Positions 25,895 to 34,293 of a stretch of 64,000 nt of DNA are shown here, piece after piece (position 1 is the stretch's first letter; the number at the start of each line of letters is the position of its first letter). The position numbers and the translations under genes are program-made. This stretch comes from Asticcacaulis sp. AC466 (GTDB lineage Bacteria > Pseudomonadota > Alphaproteobacteria > Caulobacterales > Caulobacteraceae): the NCBI RefSeq assembly GCF_000495815.1, contig NZ_AWGE01000006.1, positions 62,001 through 126,000 on the forward strand. The letters are read 5' to 3'. A model generated the notes under the pieces. That model saw nothing but the letters and a program-made list of their open reading frames with translations. It was not told the origin of the DNA and searched no databases.

Positions 25895-27019
25895 ATGACA
25901 GAGATTTCGGGCATCTGCCCGCCCCAGTTCGCCGCCGTCAAGGATGCCTTCGCCGCCAATTTCGCCAACGGGCTCGAACGCGGCGCGCGGTTCACCGCGG
26001 TGATCGCCGGGCAGACGGTTTTGGATATATGGGGCGGCAATGCCGACCGCGAAGGTGCGGTGCCGTTCAGCGATCAGACCCTGACGCCGATCTTTTCAAC
26101 CGGCAAGGCGGTCATGGCGACGCTGATTGCGCGCTTGGTGGACACGGGCAAGCTCGATTACGAGACCGCCGTGGCGCATTACTGGCCGGAATTCGGCCAG
26201 AACGGCAAGTCGAACATCACGGTCGGGCAACTGATTTCCCATCAGGGCGGCTTGCCCGGTTTCTCTCCGCCCCAGGACCCCAGCATCTGGTTCGACGTCG
26301 AGGCCACGCTGAAAGCGCTGTGCGACCAGACACCCCTGTGGACGCCGGGCGAGGGGTCCGGTTATCACCCTATCGCCGGTGGCTACCTGCTGAATGAGTT
26401 GCATCGCCGCGTCGATGGCCGGACCATGGGGACGGCCTTGCGCGAAGACATAGCCGAACGTTTCGGCCTCGATCTTATGATCGGCACGCCGGACGCCTAT
26501 GCGTCGCGCATCTCGGTCATGCAAAAGCCGACCAGCGCGCCTGACCTGGGGACGCTCGATCCCATCAAACAGGCGGCATTCCTCGACAAGGGCTCCGCGC
26601 CGGCAGGCAAGGGCTCGGCCGATTGGCGGCGCATGGAAATTCCATCCGCCAATGCCCACGCCACTGCATTGGCGCTCGCGGATTTCATGCAGATCATCGC
26701 CAACGGCGGGCAACTGAAGGGCGAGAAGCTTCTGTCGGTCAATACCCTGGGCCAGGCGACGCGCGAACGCGTCTATGGGCAGGACCGGGTCTTGCCGTTC
26801 AAGCTGTCCTGGGCGGCGGGATTCCTGCGCAACACCGGAATCCGTATCTACGGCCAGAACGAACGCGCCGTGGGCCACAGCGGCTGGGGCGGGTCATGCA
26901 CGCTGGCAGACCCCGAGCGCAAGCTCAGCATTGGCTACGTCATGAACAAGCAATCGGCTTACCTGATCGGTGACCCTCGCCCGGTCGGGCTGATCGACGC
27001 TCTCTACGCCTGCCTGTAA
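25895..27019 (+). CDS. Serine hydrolase of the beta-lactamase / EstB esterase family
   Basis: A 374-residue class C beta-lactamase-fold hydrolase. The SxxK nucleophile motif is STGK (about residue 70), the Tyr motif is GSGYHPIAG (about 154), and the third motif region is GHSGWGG near residue 330. No signal peptide is seen, so it is probably a cytoplasmic esterase or peptidase rather than a secreted beta-lactamase. The ATG at 25895 has GAGG 8 bases upstream; the frame extends further upstream without support. It is convergent with rarD. Confidence 0.85.
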   Translation: MTEISGICPPQFAAVKDAFAANFANGLERGARFTAVIAGQTVLDIWGGNADREGAVPFSDQTLTPIFSTGKAVMATLIARLVDTGKLDYETAVAHYWPEFGQNGKSNITVGQLISHQGGLPGFSPPQDPSIWFDVEATLKALCDQTPLWTPGEGSGYHPIAGGYLLNELHRRVDGRTMGTALREDIAERFGLDLMIGTPDAYASRISVMQKPTSAPDLGTLDPIKQAAFLDKGSAPAGKGSADWRRMEIPSANAHATALALADFMQIIANGGQLKGEKLLSVNTLGQATRERVYGQDRVLPFKLSWAAGFLRNTGIRIYGQNERAVGHSGWGGSCTLADPERKLSIGYVMNKQSAYLIGDPRPVGLIDALYACL

Positions 27020-27025
27020 GCTCGA

Positions 27026-27931
27026 CTACGCCTCCAGCGGCTTGATCGCCTTCAGCCGCCGCCAGGCGCCGAAGGCGAAGACGAGGGCGCCCAGCCAGAT
27101 AAACGCGAAGGATATGCCGCGCAACAGGGTGAAGGTTTCGCCCTGGAACAGACCGATGACGAGCGTGCTGGTCGGCCCGATAAACTGGATAAAGCCCATT
27201 GTCGATAACGGCAGGCGGCGGGCGACATAGGCGAACAGGACCAGCGGCAGGACGGTGACGGGGCCGGTCAGGACGAACCAGAAGGCCTGGGACGGCACAA
27301 AGAAATGGCCCTGCCCGGTGCCTTCGAACCAGATGAGATAGATCAGGGCGGGCAGGAAGAGATAGGCGCACTCAACAAACAGACCCGCCAGGGCCGGTAT
27401 GACGAGTTGCTTACGCAATATGCCATAGGATCCGAAGGTGGCGGCCAGGAACAGCGCGATCCACGGTACATGGCCGATGGCCAGCGCCTGAATAACGACG
27501 CCAACAGCGGCCAGCGCAATCGCGCCCTTGCCCCAATTGTCCAACCGTTCCTTGAACAGCACCGCGCCTGCGGCCATGTTGAGCAAGGGGTTAAGGTAGT
27601 AGCCGAGCGAGGTTTCTATCGTGTGGCCATTGGTCACCGCCCAGACATAGACGCCCCAATTACCGGCGATGAGCAGCGAGGTAACGGCGAGCATCGTGCG
27701 CAAGTGCGCGGATTTGAACGCCGCGAAGACCTCGGGCCATTGCCGGGTCATAAAGACCAGGCCGCCGGCCCAGATCAGCGCCCATAGCGAGCGGTGGGCG
27801 ATGATTTCGATCGCGCCGCCGCCGAAATGGTGGATCGGAATGTAGAACAGCGGCACGAACCCCCAGATCAGGTAGCACATGACGGCCAGGCTGATGGGCG
27901 AAGTGACGGGGTTGGACGTCTGGGACGACAT
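27026..27931 (-). CDS. rarD: RarD-type EamA/DMT family transporter
   Basis: A 301-residue inner-membrane protein with about ten hydrophobic segments arranged as two EamA repeats. The start IWGFVPLFY and the LGYYLNPLLNMAAGAVLFKERL segment are characteristic of the RarD (chloramphenicol-sensitive protein) group. Substrate is unknown, perhaps a metabolite exporter. The ribosome-binding site is weak. It starts shortly after the asd terminator and so probably has its own promoter. Confidence 0.87.
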   Translation of the reverse strand: MSSQTSNPVTSPISLAVMCYLIWGFVPLFYIPIHHFGGGAIEIIAHRSLWALIWAGGLVFMTRQWPEVFAAFKSAHLRTMLAVTSLLIAGNWGVYVWAVTNGHTIETSLGYYLNPLLNMAAGAVLFKERLDNWGKGAIALAAVGVVIQALAIGHVPWIALFLAATFGSYGILRKQLVIPALAGLFVECAYLFLPALIYLIWFEGTGQGHFFVPSQAFWFVLTGPVTVLPLVLFAYVARRLPLSTMGFIQFIGPTSTLVIGLFQGETFTLLRGISFAFIWLGALVFAFGAWRRLKAIKPLEA

Positions 27932-27945
27932 ATCGAATATCCAGA

Positions 27946-27980
27946 AAGAAAAAACCGGCGGAACCTGTTCGTTCCGCCGG
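27946..27980 (-). terminator. Rho-independent terminator of asd
   Basis: A 10-bp perfect stem CCGGCGGAAC / GTTCCGCCGG (27955-27964 with 27971-27980) with a six-base loop. On the minus strand it is followed by a T-rich run (complement of 27946-27954). It lies 28 bases beyond the asd stop. Confidence 0.85.
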
Positions 27981-28008
27981 CTTATAAAAACTTACAGTGC
28001 GAAGTTTC

Positions 28009-29037
28009 TTAAGCGTCTACGGAAGTGATCACACCGCGTTCGTCGAGCAATTGCGCAATCTGTACGGCGTTGAGCGCCGCGCCCTTGCGCAGGTTGTCCG
28101 CCGCGCACCACAGCGAAATGCCGTAGGGCACGGTGGTGTCGTTGCGAATGCGCGAAACGAAGGTGTCGAATTCCCCCACGACTTCGATAGGGGTGACGTA
28201 GCCACCGGCTTCACGCTTGTCGATAACCTGGATGCCCGGCGCTTCGCGCAGGATCTCGCGGGCTTCGCGTTCATCGAGCGGATTGTGGAATTCGATATTG
28301 ATCGATTCGGAATGGCCGACGAAGACCGGGACACGCACCGCGGTCGGCACGACATCGATCGTCGGATCGAGTATCTTGTGCGTCTCGACGATCATCTTCC
28401 ACTCTTCCTTGGTGTAGCCGTCGTCCATGAAGACGTCGATGTGCGGAATGACGTTGAAAGCAATCTGCTTGGTGAATTTCTTCGGGGTCTTGTCGCCCAT
28501 GCCGTAAATGGCCTTGGTCTGGTCCCACAGCTCGTCCATGCCCGCCTTGCCGGCGCCGGCGACCGACTGATAGGTCGATACGACCACCCGCTTGATCTGG
28601 GCGGCGTCATGCAGCGGCTTCAGCACGACCAGCATCTGTATGGTCGAACAGTTGGGGTTGGCAATGATGTTCTTTTTCTTGCAGTCCCAGATCGCATCCG
28701 GATTCACTTCGGGAACGATCAGCGGCACGTCCGGGTCCATGCGCCAGGCCGAGGAGTTATCGATGACGATCGGACCGGCCTTGCCGATCTTTTCCGACCA
28801 GGCCTTCGAGACGTCGCCGCCGGCGCTCATAAGGACGATATCGACCTTGGAAAAATCGAATGTTTCGAGGTCAACGCATTTGAGGGTTTTTGTTCCGAAG
28901 GAAACCTCAATACCCACCGATTTACGCGAAGCGACGGCGTAAATGTCCGAGACGGGGAAGTTCACTTCTTCGAGGATCGTCATCATTTCACGACCCACGG
29001 CGCCGGTGGCGCCGACAACGGCGACCCGATAACCCAT
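28009..29037 (-). CDS. asd: Aspartate-semialdehyde dehydrogenase
   Basis: NADPH-dependent reduction of aspartyl phosphate to aspartate semialdehyde, the branch point toward lysine/diaminopimelate, methionine and threonine. The 342-residue protein has the N-terminal VVGATGAVGREM dinucleotide motif, the catalytic C130 in NPNCSTIQ and the later GAGKAGMDELW and GHSESINIEF segments. AAGGAG lies 8 bases upstream of the ATG. It is a single-gene unit with its own terminator. Confidence 0.96.
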   Translation of the reverse strand: MGYRVAVVGATGAVGREMMTILEEVNFPVSDIYAVASRKSVGIEVSFGTKTLKCVDLETFDFSKVDIVLMSAGGDVSKAWSEKIGKAGPIVIDNSSAWRMDPDVPLIVPEVNPDAIWDCKKKNIIANPNCSTIQMLVVLKPLHDAAQIKRVVVSTYQSVAGAGKAGMDELWDQTKAIYGMGDKTPKKFTKQIAFNVIPHIDVFMDDGYTKEEWKMIVETHKILDPTIDVVPTAVRVPVFVGHSESINIEFHNPLDEREAREILREAPGIQVIDKREAGGYVTPIEVVGEFDTFVSRIRNDTTVPYGISLWCAADNLRKGAALNAVQIAQLLDERGVITSVDA

Positions 29038-29168
29038 AATGCTGCTCCTTGATAATCTGCGGCGTCGAAATCCGCCACGGGCAAATGACGCTTTTTACCC
29101 GCAATTACAAGGGCGAATTGAACAATTCGCCGCGAATGTCCGCGCTTTGGAGATTGGCTGCCGTGAAA

Positions 29169-29579
29169 TCAGCGCAGCGCTGCGACGTTTTGCAGGCCTG
29201 ACCGATTGGCCGAGCGCAGTACGCCATCAAGCGCGCCGATCAGGGCTTCTGAGGTGAACGGCTTGGGCAGGAGGCCGTCGCCGCCCGCTTCGAAGCTCTG
29301 GTCCGCCAGGCCGCAGGCCTCGGCGCACCCCAGGAAAAGGATGGGCGTATAGGCGAGGTGATGGCCATCTTCGACTTGACGTATTTCACGCGCGGCTTGA
29401 AGGCCCGACATGACCGGCATTTCCATGTCCATCAGGACCGCATCATATTCGTTGACCTGATAAGCTTCTACGGCTTCGCGGCCGTCCACGGCGAAATCGA
29501 CATCTATGCCCGTCGTCGCCAGCATGAGATCGATCATCTTGCGCAGAGTGGAATTGTCTTCGACGCACAAAAGTCTCAT
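29169..29579 (-). CDS. Single-domain response regulator (receiver only)
   Basis: A 136-residue receiver domain without an output domain. The acidic pocket is E7-D8, the phosphoacceptor is D51 in LMDMEMP, and the conserved Lys is K106 in LPKPF. The Thr/Ser switch position before the alanine reads Gly-Cys (FLGCA), which is unusual. The ATG at 29579 is preferred over 29585 because AGGAGG is then 9 bases upstream. No kinase is adjacent, so the partner is unknown. It stands alone between asd and an FAD oxidoreductase. Confidence 0.85.
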   Translation of the reverse strand: MRLLCVEDNSTLRKMIDLMLATTGIDVDFAVDGREAVEAYQVNEYDAVLMDMEMPVMSGLQAAREIRQVEDGHHLAYTPILFLGCAEACGLADQSFEAGGDGLLPKPFTSEALIGALDGVLRSANRSGLQNVAALR

Positions 29580-29791
29580 AGCCATACTCCTCCTGAGGGC
29601 GCGGTTACGCTGACTGATTCGCGCCTGTAACAATGTTATACAATCCGTGTCTTAGTGAAATCTGAACGCGCATTGTTTTTTTATACGGTCCCGGATTGGG
29701 AAAATGGCCGGGCCGCACATGGGTATGTGCATGAGCCATGCCTGGAGCGGTTTGCCTAAAGGGTAGTCACGGAAATGTGTGAAGTAGGGTC

Positions 29792-30631
29792 ATGAACAGG
29801 GACGTGGTGATTATTGGCGGCGGGCCGGCGGGCGTTGCCTGCGCCATATGGCTTAAAAAACTGGGCGTCGATTGTCTGTTGCTGGAAGCCTCCGGGCGGT
29901 TGGGCGGCCTGCAGACACGCAGTCCCTATGAAAACTTGTGGATTCCGGGCGTTCAGGGCAAGACCGGCCAGGCAGTCGCCGCCAGTCTGGAAGCTCATGC
30001 CCGGGCATTGGATATCGATATGCGTATGAATAGCCCTGCGCTGTCCGTAGACGGCCTGCGCGTGGCGACGGCAGAGGGCGTTTTCGATGCACGGTTCATA
30101 GTGATTGCCACGGGCTCACGTCCGCGCGCGGCCGGTTTCAAAGCGGCCCAGGTCGTGGCCATCGGACCGGGCGAACCGATGGAGGCTCTGGATGTATCAG
30201 GCCGCCGGGTGGCTATATTGGGCGGCGGTGACAATGCCTTCGACCAGGCACGCTTCGTGCGTGATCGCGGCGGACAGGTAACGGTTTTTTCGCGCACGCC
30301 GCCGCGGGCGCAGGCGGGGTTGCGCGCCCTTGTGTCGGATGTGCCCGTTGTCGTCGGACCTTATGAGGCGGATCAGGCGGCGATGACGGTCAATGACAGG
30401 CCGTTCGATGCGTTCGGCGTCATGTTCGGTTTCGAGGCGGTAATCCCGGCAGGCCTGTCCTCGAAATTGGAAAACGGCTATGTGGCCGTCGATCGTGAGG
30501 GGCGAACCTCCCTGCCCGGCGTCTACGCCTGCGGCGAAGTCACTGACTTCTGGCACCCTTGCGTCACGACCGCCACGGCGCATGGCATCCAGGTCGCCAA
30601 ACAGATATCGCTGCGCCTGATTGGTTCTTAA
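29792..30631 (+). CDS. NAD(P)/FAD-dependent oxidoreductase (thioredoxin-reductase-like, no CxxC)
   Basis: A 279-residue flavoprotein of the thioredoxin-reductase fold: FAD motif IIGGGPAGVACA at the N terminus, a second nucleotide motif ILGGGDNAFDQA near residue 143, and GVYACGEVTD near the C terminus. The CxxC redox centre of thioredoxin reductase is absent, so it belongs with the ferredoxin-reductase-like or other non-disulfide members. The partner is unknown. AGGG lies about 5 bases upstream. A small hairpin (29715-29730) lies in the 200-base upstream gap. Confidence 0.8.
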   Translation: MNRDVVIIGGGPAGVACAIWLKKLGVDCLLLEASGRLGGLQTRSPYENLWIPGVQGKTGQAVAASLEAHARALDIDMRMNSPALSVDGLRVATAEGVFDARFIVIATGSRPRAAGFKAAQVVAIGPGEPMEALDVSGRRVAILGGGDNAFDQARFVRDRGGQVTVFSRTPPRAQAGLRALVSDVPVVVGPYEADQAAMTVNDRPFDAFGVMFGFEAVIPAGLSSKLENGYVAVDREGRTSLPGVYACGEVTDFWHPCVTTATAHGIQVAKQISLRLIGS

Positions 30632-30716
30632 CGCATCCGCAGCATTTTTTTGACGCGATTTTAAACCGGATCGTCTATGGTGCCGTCACAGATAAGTGGT
30701 GGTGGCTGAATTTTCG

Positions 30717-31844
30717 ATGCCGAATATCAGATCCGAGTACAAGCGCCTGTTGAAATCGGGCGAGATCAAGCCTGATGCGGCGCAAAAATCGGCCATTGAA
30801 GCGTTGGTCGTCCTCGAACGCAGAATCCGTCAGAGCCGGGCGACATGGCGCCGGCTGCTCGGCATTCAGCCCCGTGTGTGCGGGCTGTACCTGTGGGGAC
30901 CGCCGGGACGCGGCAAGTCCATGATGATGGACCTTTTCTACAATAATATCAAAAAGATAACACGTCGACGCGTCCACTTCCACGCCTTCATGGCGGAGGT
31001 CCACCATAATATCCGCCTGTGGCGCGAAAGCGATGCCAGGACGCGCCGGATCAATTTCGGCTCGCCGGGCTTCGCACGCAAATGGGGCGACGACCCGATC
31101 GCGCCGGTCGCCAAGCTGATCGCCGATCAGACCCAGCTTTTGTGCTTTGATGAGCTTCAGGTCACCGATATCGCCGACGCCACCATCCTGTCGCGTCTGT
31201 TCGAAGCGCTGTTTGCGCGCAAGGTGATCCTGGTCGCGACCTCCAACCGGCCGCCGGACGATCTTTACAAGGATGGCCTGAACCGCGAACATATCCTGCC
31301 GTTCATTGCCATGATCAAGGCGCGCACCCAGGTTGTCGAAGTGGCGGGCCCCAGGGATTTCCGCATGGATCGTCTGCGCGGCGCCAAGACCTGGTTCTGC
31401 CCGTCCAGCGATCCGGAGGCCGTGGCCGGTTTTAACGTGCTATGGAGCGACATGAAGCACCTGATGACGGAGATGGAGTGTGTTCTGACCGTCAATGAAC
31501 GCAAGATACGCTTCGCCCGCGCCGCCGGTCCCATGTTGCGCGCCACCTTCGCCGAGCTGTGCGGTGCGGCCAATGGTCCCGCCGATTACCTGGCCGTAGC
31601 CGACCGCTTCACCACGGTGTTTGTCGAACATGTTCCGGTGCTGTCGCCGGCCAATCGCAATGAGGCCCGTCGCTTCGTCACCCTGATCGACGCCCTGTAT
31701 GAAGCCGGGGTGAGGACGGTCATTCTGGCCGACGCCGAACCGGCTCAGCTTTATCCCGCGGGCGATGGCGCATTCGAATTTGAACGCACGGTCTCGCGTC
31801 TGGAAGAAATGCGGTCGGAAGATTACGTCAACCGCGCCGGATAA
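30717..31844 (+). CDS. zapE: Cell division protein ZapE (AFG1-family ATPase)
   Basis: An AFG1-like ATPase of about 375 residues; in E. coli ZapE associates with the Z-ring late in division and under stress. Walker A is GPPGRGKSMM and Walker B LLCFDELQVTD, followed by the ATSNRPPDDLY sensor region and the family signature EARRFVTLIDALYE. The ATG at 30717 gives the usual N terminus PNIRSEYKRLLKSGEI; a GTG at 30696 is the alternative. The ribosome-binding site is weak for both. It converges on the CitE-like gene with 3 bases between stops. Confidence 0.9.
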   Translation: MPNIRSEYKRLLKSGEIKPDAAQKSAIEALVVLERRIRQSRATWRRLLGIQPRVCGLYLWGPPGRGKSMMMDLFYNNIKKITRRRVHFHAFMAEVHHNIRLWRESDARTRRINFGSPGFARKWGDDPIAPVAKLIADQTQLLCFDELQVTDIADATILSRLFEALFARKVILVATSNRPPDDLYKDGLNREHILPFIAMIKARTQVVEVAGPRDFRMDRLRGAKTWFCPSSDPEAVAGFNVLWSDMKHLMTEMECVLTVNERKIRFARAAGPMLRATFAELCGAANGPADYLAVADRFTTVFVEHVPVLSPANRNEARRFVTLIDALYEAGVRTVILADAEPAQLYPAGDGAFEFERTVSRLEEMRSEDYVNRAG

Positions 31845-31847
31845 ACC

Positions 31848-32633
31848 TTATATCGCCAATATCCGCCGCGCCTGCTCCAGATGCAGACGTTCGACCATTT
31901 CCCCGTCGACCGATACAACACCCGCCTTGCTGCCGTCAAAAGCCGCCACGACGGCGTGCGCCCATGCCCGTTCCGCAGCCGACGGGCTAAAGGCCGCCTC
32001 AGCGCCTGCAACCTGCGACGGATGGATTAAGGTCTTGCCATCAAACCCCAGGCTGCGGCCGTGTTCGCATTCGGCCATAAATCCGGCCTCGTCCCGGAAG
32101 GCATTGTAAACCCCGTCCAGTACGACCCGGTCGTGCGCCCGGCCATGCAGGACGATCTGCGACAGAGCAAGAGCGATGTCCGCCCGGCCGTCCATAGGCC
32201 GCGTGCGCAAATCCTTGCGCAGGTCATTCGGTCCGGCGATCAGGCCTCTGAGTGGTAAGGCGGCGATGTCGCCCAGATTGACGACGCCTCGCGCCGTTTC
32301 AATCATTGCCCACAGTGGTACGCCGGGCCAGACATGGGCGACGCCTTGGATATCGTCGACCTCATTGACCTTTGGGACGACAAGACCGCCGATCGGCAAT
32401 CCGGTCAGCGCCTTGTGAATGGCGTTGAGGTATTGCGGATGAATGCGGACCAGGAGGGTCTTGGCCACGAACGCGCCGCGCAATGTCTCCGCCAGTGTGG
32501 CCAGGGCGTTGTCCCGTTCGGCATCGCCCACAGCGTCTTCGAGGTCGAAAATCAGCGCGTCGCAGGCCAGCGTCGCGGCCTTGGCCATGGCCCGCGCATT
32601 GGCACAGGGGATAAACAGGACAGAACGGTACAT
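31848..32633 (-). CDS. CitE-like CoA-ester lyase (HpcH/HpaI family)
   Basis: A 261-residue TIM-barrel lyase of the citrate-lyase beta / malyl-CoA lyase group. It has the N-terminal RSVLFIPCANARAMAKA, the Mg2+-binding DLEDAV, VPKVNE and MIETARGV motifs, and GKTLIHPSQV near the C terminus. No alpha or gamma citrate lyase subunits are nearby, so it is a stand-alone CitE-like enzyme acting on an unknown acyl-CoA such as malyl-, citramalyl- or beta-methylmalyl-CoA. AAGGA lies about 10 bases upstream. Confidence 0.85.
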   Translation of the reverse strand: MYRSVLFIPCANARAMAKAATLACDALIFDLEDAVGDAERDNALATLAETLRGAFVAKTLLVRIHPQYLNAIHKALTGLPIGGLVVPKVNEVDDIQGVAHVWPGVPLWAMIETARGVVNLGDIAALPLRGLIAGPNDLRKDLRTRPMDGRADIALALSQIVLHGRAHDRVVLDGVYNAFRDEAGFMAECEHGRSLGFDGKTLIHPSQVAGAEAAFSPSAAERAWAHAVVAAFDGSKAGVVSVDGEMVERLHLEQARRILAI

Positions 32634-32780
32634 GGTGGCATTCCTTTTACGATCACAGACCCTTTATAACGCTGTGACGGAGAAAGCTCTTGTCAGAAAA
32701 AGATAGGATCCCCATATTACCTCTACGCCCGCCGTGGCAAGCGCTACGGCTGACCAAATATTGAAACAGGGGTTTCACCT

Positions 32781-33530
32781 ATGAGCGATATGGACACAAA
32801 CTACGTAGCCTTGCCGTCCGTCGAAGAACAAGCGAAGGATATGGGCCTGCGCAATTTCCTGATGGGCATCTATCAAAAGATGGCTCTCGGTCTTGTGCTG
32901 ACAGGGGCAATGGCGTGGGCCGTCGCCAATACGCCAGCCATCACGCATTTGCTTTATGATTTCCGCGGTGACATTCGCGCGGGCTACACCCCGCTCGGCT
33001 GGATATTTGCCTTCGCTCCGCTGGGCCTCAGCTTCATGTCCGGCATGTTTATGAACCGTCTGAATGCAGCCGTTTCCGGCGCCTTCTATTGGGTGTTCGT
33101 CGCCGTAATGGGCGTGTCGCTATCGTCGATCTTCCTGGTCTATACAGGCATTTCGATCGCCAATATCTTCTTCATCACCGCCGCCACCTTCGGCGTGGTC
33201 AGCCTGATTGGCTATACCACCAAGGTCAACATGACCGGTTGGGGCGGCTTCTTCTCCGTGGCCGTTCTGGGCATGATCATCGCGGGCCTTGCCAATGCCT
33301 TCTTCTTTAAGAGCGGCATCATGATGATGGCCATGTCGGCGATCGGTGTCCTGCTGTTCTCGGCTCTGATCGCCTATCAGACCCAGAGCCTGAAGCAGAT
33401 GTATTATGCGGTCGGCCAGGCCTCCGCCAATCATCGCGCGGCCCTGACCTATATCGGCGCCATCAGCCTCTATGTCAGCTTTATCAACCTGTTCCTCAGC
33501 CTGCTGCAACTGTTCGGCGGCCGTCGCTAA
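32781..33530 (+). CDS. Bax inhibitor-1 / YccA family membrane protein
   Basis: A 249-residue integral membrane protein with seven hydrophobic segments, matching the BI-1/YccA family: SLSSIFLVYTG, NIFFITAATFGVVSLIGY, and the terminal YISFINLFLSLLQLFG-like helix. Bacterial members are linked to inhibition of FtsH and to Ca2+ leak. AGGGG precedes the ATG by about 8 bases. It is a single-gene unit ended by the terminator at 33554. Confidence 0.9.
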   Translation: MSDMDTNYVALPSVEEQAKDMGLRNFLMGIYQKMALGLVLTGAMAWAVANTPAITHLLYDFRGDIRAGYTPLGWIFAFAPLGLSFMSGMFMNRLNAAVSGAFYWVFVAVMGVSLSSIFLVYTGISIANIFFITAATFGVVSLIGYTTKVNMTGWGGFFSVAVLGMIIAGLANAFFFKSGIMMMAMSAIGVLLFSALIAYQTQSLKQMYYAVGQASANHRAALTYIGAISLYVSFINLFLSLLQLFGGRR

Positions 33531-33553
33531 GCGAAAAAGACCCAAATGCGAAA

Positions 33554-33582
33554 CCCCCGGAAGGCGACTTCCGGGGGTTTTT
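33554..33582 (+). terminator. Rho-independent terminator after the BI-1 gene
   Basis: A 10-bp perfect stem CCCCCGGAAG / CTTCCGGGGG with a GCGA loop, followed by five T on the plus strand. Three flanking A on the other side allow weak bidirectional use for the convergent DUF2794 gene. Confidence 0.88.
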
Positions 33583-33602
33583 GTATCTGCGTATGGGATG
33601 AT

Positions 33603-33950
33603 CTACAGCACGTCGAATTTGCGTTTGTCGAGCACGGCCAGCACGGGACCCAGCTCGCGACCCCGTTTCAGGATCAGGCCGCTCTGGTTATAAACGGCAA
33701 AGGCGCCCTGCTTGCGGGCCAGGGCCGGGCGTTTCTCGATGCGGTATAGGGGGGCTTCGCTGGAGCGGCGGAAAATGTTGAAAGCAACCGCATCGGCCAA
33801 TTGATCGATGGCGTAGTCGCGCCAGTCTCCGGAGGCCACATGCTGACCATACAGCCGCAGGATCAATTCCAGTTCCTTGCGTTCGAAGAAGACGGGGCCC
33901 TTGGGGCTGGCGGCGCCATTGAAAGCGCCGCTGAAATCCTGAATACTCAT
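33603..33950 (-). CDS. DUF2794 family protein
   Basis: A 115-residue protein conserved in alphaproteobacteria as DUF2794. It shows FFERKELELILRLYGQHVAS, GDWRDYAID and RRSSEAPLYRIEKRP. It has no membrane segment or known catalytic motif, and its function is unknown. The ATG at 33950 begins at the usual family start (MSIQDFSG); the in-frame upstream extension is not supported. Convergent with the BI-1 gene. Confidence 0.78.
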   Translation of the reverse strand: MSIQDFSGAFNGAASPKGPVFFERKELELILRLYGQHVASGDWRDYAIDQLADAVAFNIFRRSSEAPLYRIEKRPALARKQGAFAVYNQSGLILKRGRELGPVLAVLDKRKFDVL

Positions 33951-34069
33951 AAGCACAAGACTCTTGGATGAATTCCAGAGGGGATTACGCCCCAAGCGCC
34001 TGAATCGCGCAAGTAAATTTGTCGCGCGAAATCGACCCGCCGATTGTATCCGATCTTTATAGGATCGTT

Positions 34070-34174
34070 ATGAAATGGTCGCGGAATGACCTCAATTTGG
34101 CCCTTTCGGCGCCGGGTTCCGCAGCGATTATCTATCTGTCGGCCAAGGGCGACGTGCTTTGGGTTCCCCCCTGA
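34070..34174 (+). CDS. Possible 34-residue peptide gene in an orphan plus-strand unit
   Basis: ATG at 34070 opens a frame encoding 34 residues, beginning MKWSRNDLNLALS and ending GDVLWVPP, with AGGAT five to nine bases upstream. It lies in a 340-base gap between the starts and stops of minus-strand genes, and an intrinsic terminator follows at 34263. A promoter-like TTGTCG-N17-GATTGT lies upstream near 34018. The composition is not obviously random, but a peptide this short cannot be shown to be coding by eye; the unit could equally be a small RNA. Confidence 0.3.
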   Translation: MKWSRNDLNLALSAPGSAAIIYLSAKGDVLWVPP

Positions 34175-34262
34175 ACAGCCCCCCCAGCCCCCGGGAATTC
34201 GAGTACGCCTTGGCCGGCAGATATTTTCTATCCTTGAGATTTCTTCCCCCGAGATTCGCTGG

Positions 34263-34293
34263 CGCTGTCACCCCTGGTGACGGCGTCTTTTTT
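34263..34293 (+). terminator. Rho-independent terminator of the orphan plus-strand unit
   Basis: A 10-bp stem with one G-U pair, CGCTGTCACC / GGTGACGGCG, a three-base loop, then TCTTTTTT. It works only on the plus strand and runs into the end of the convergent GST gene. No recognised plus-strand gene lies upstream after the 33554 terminator, so it implies a short transcript. Confidence 0.65.
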
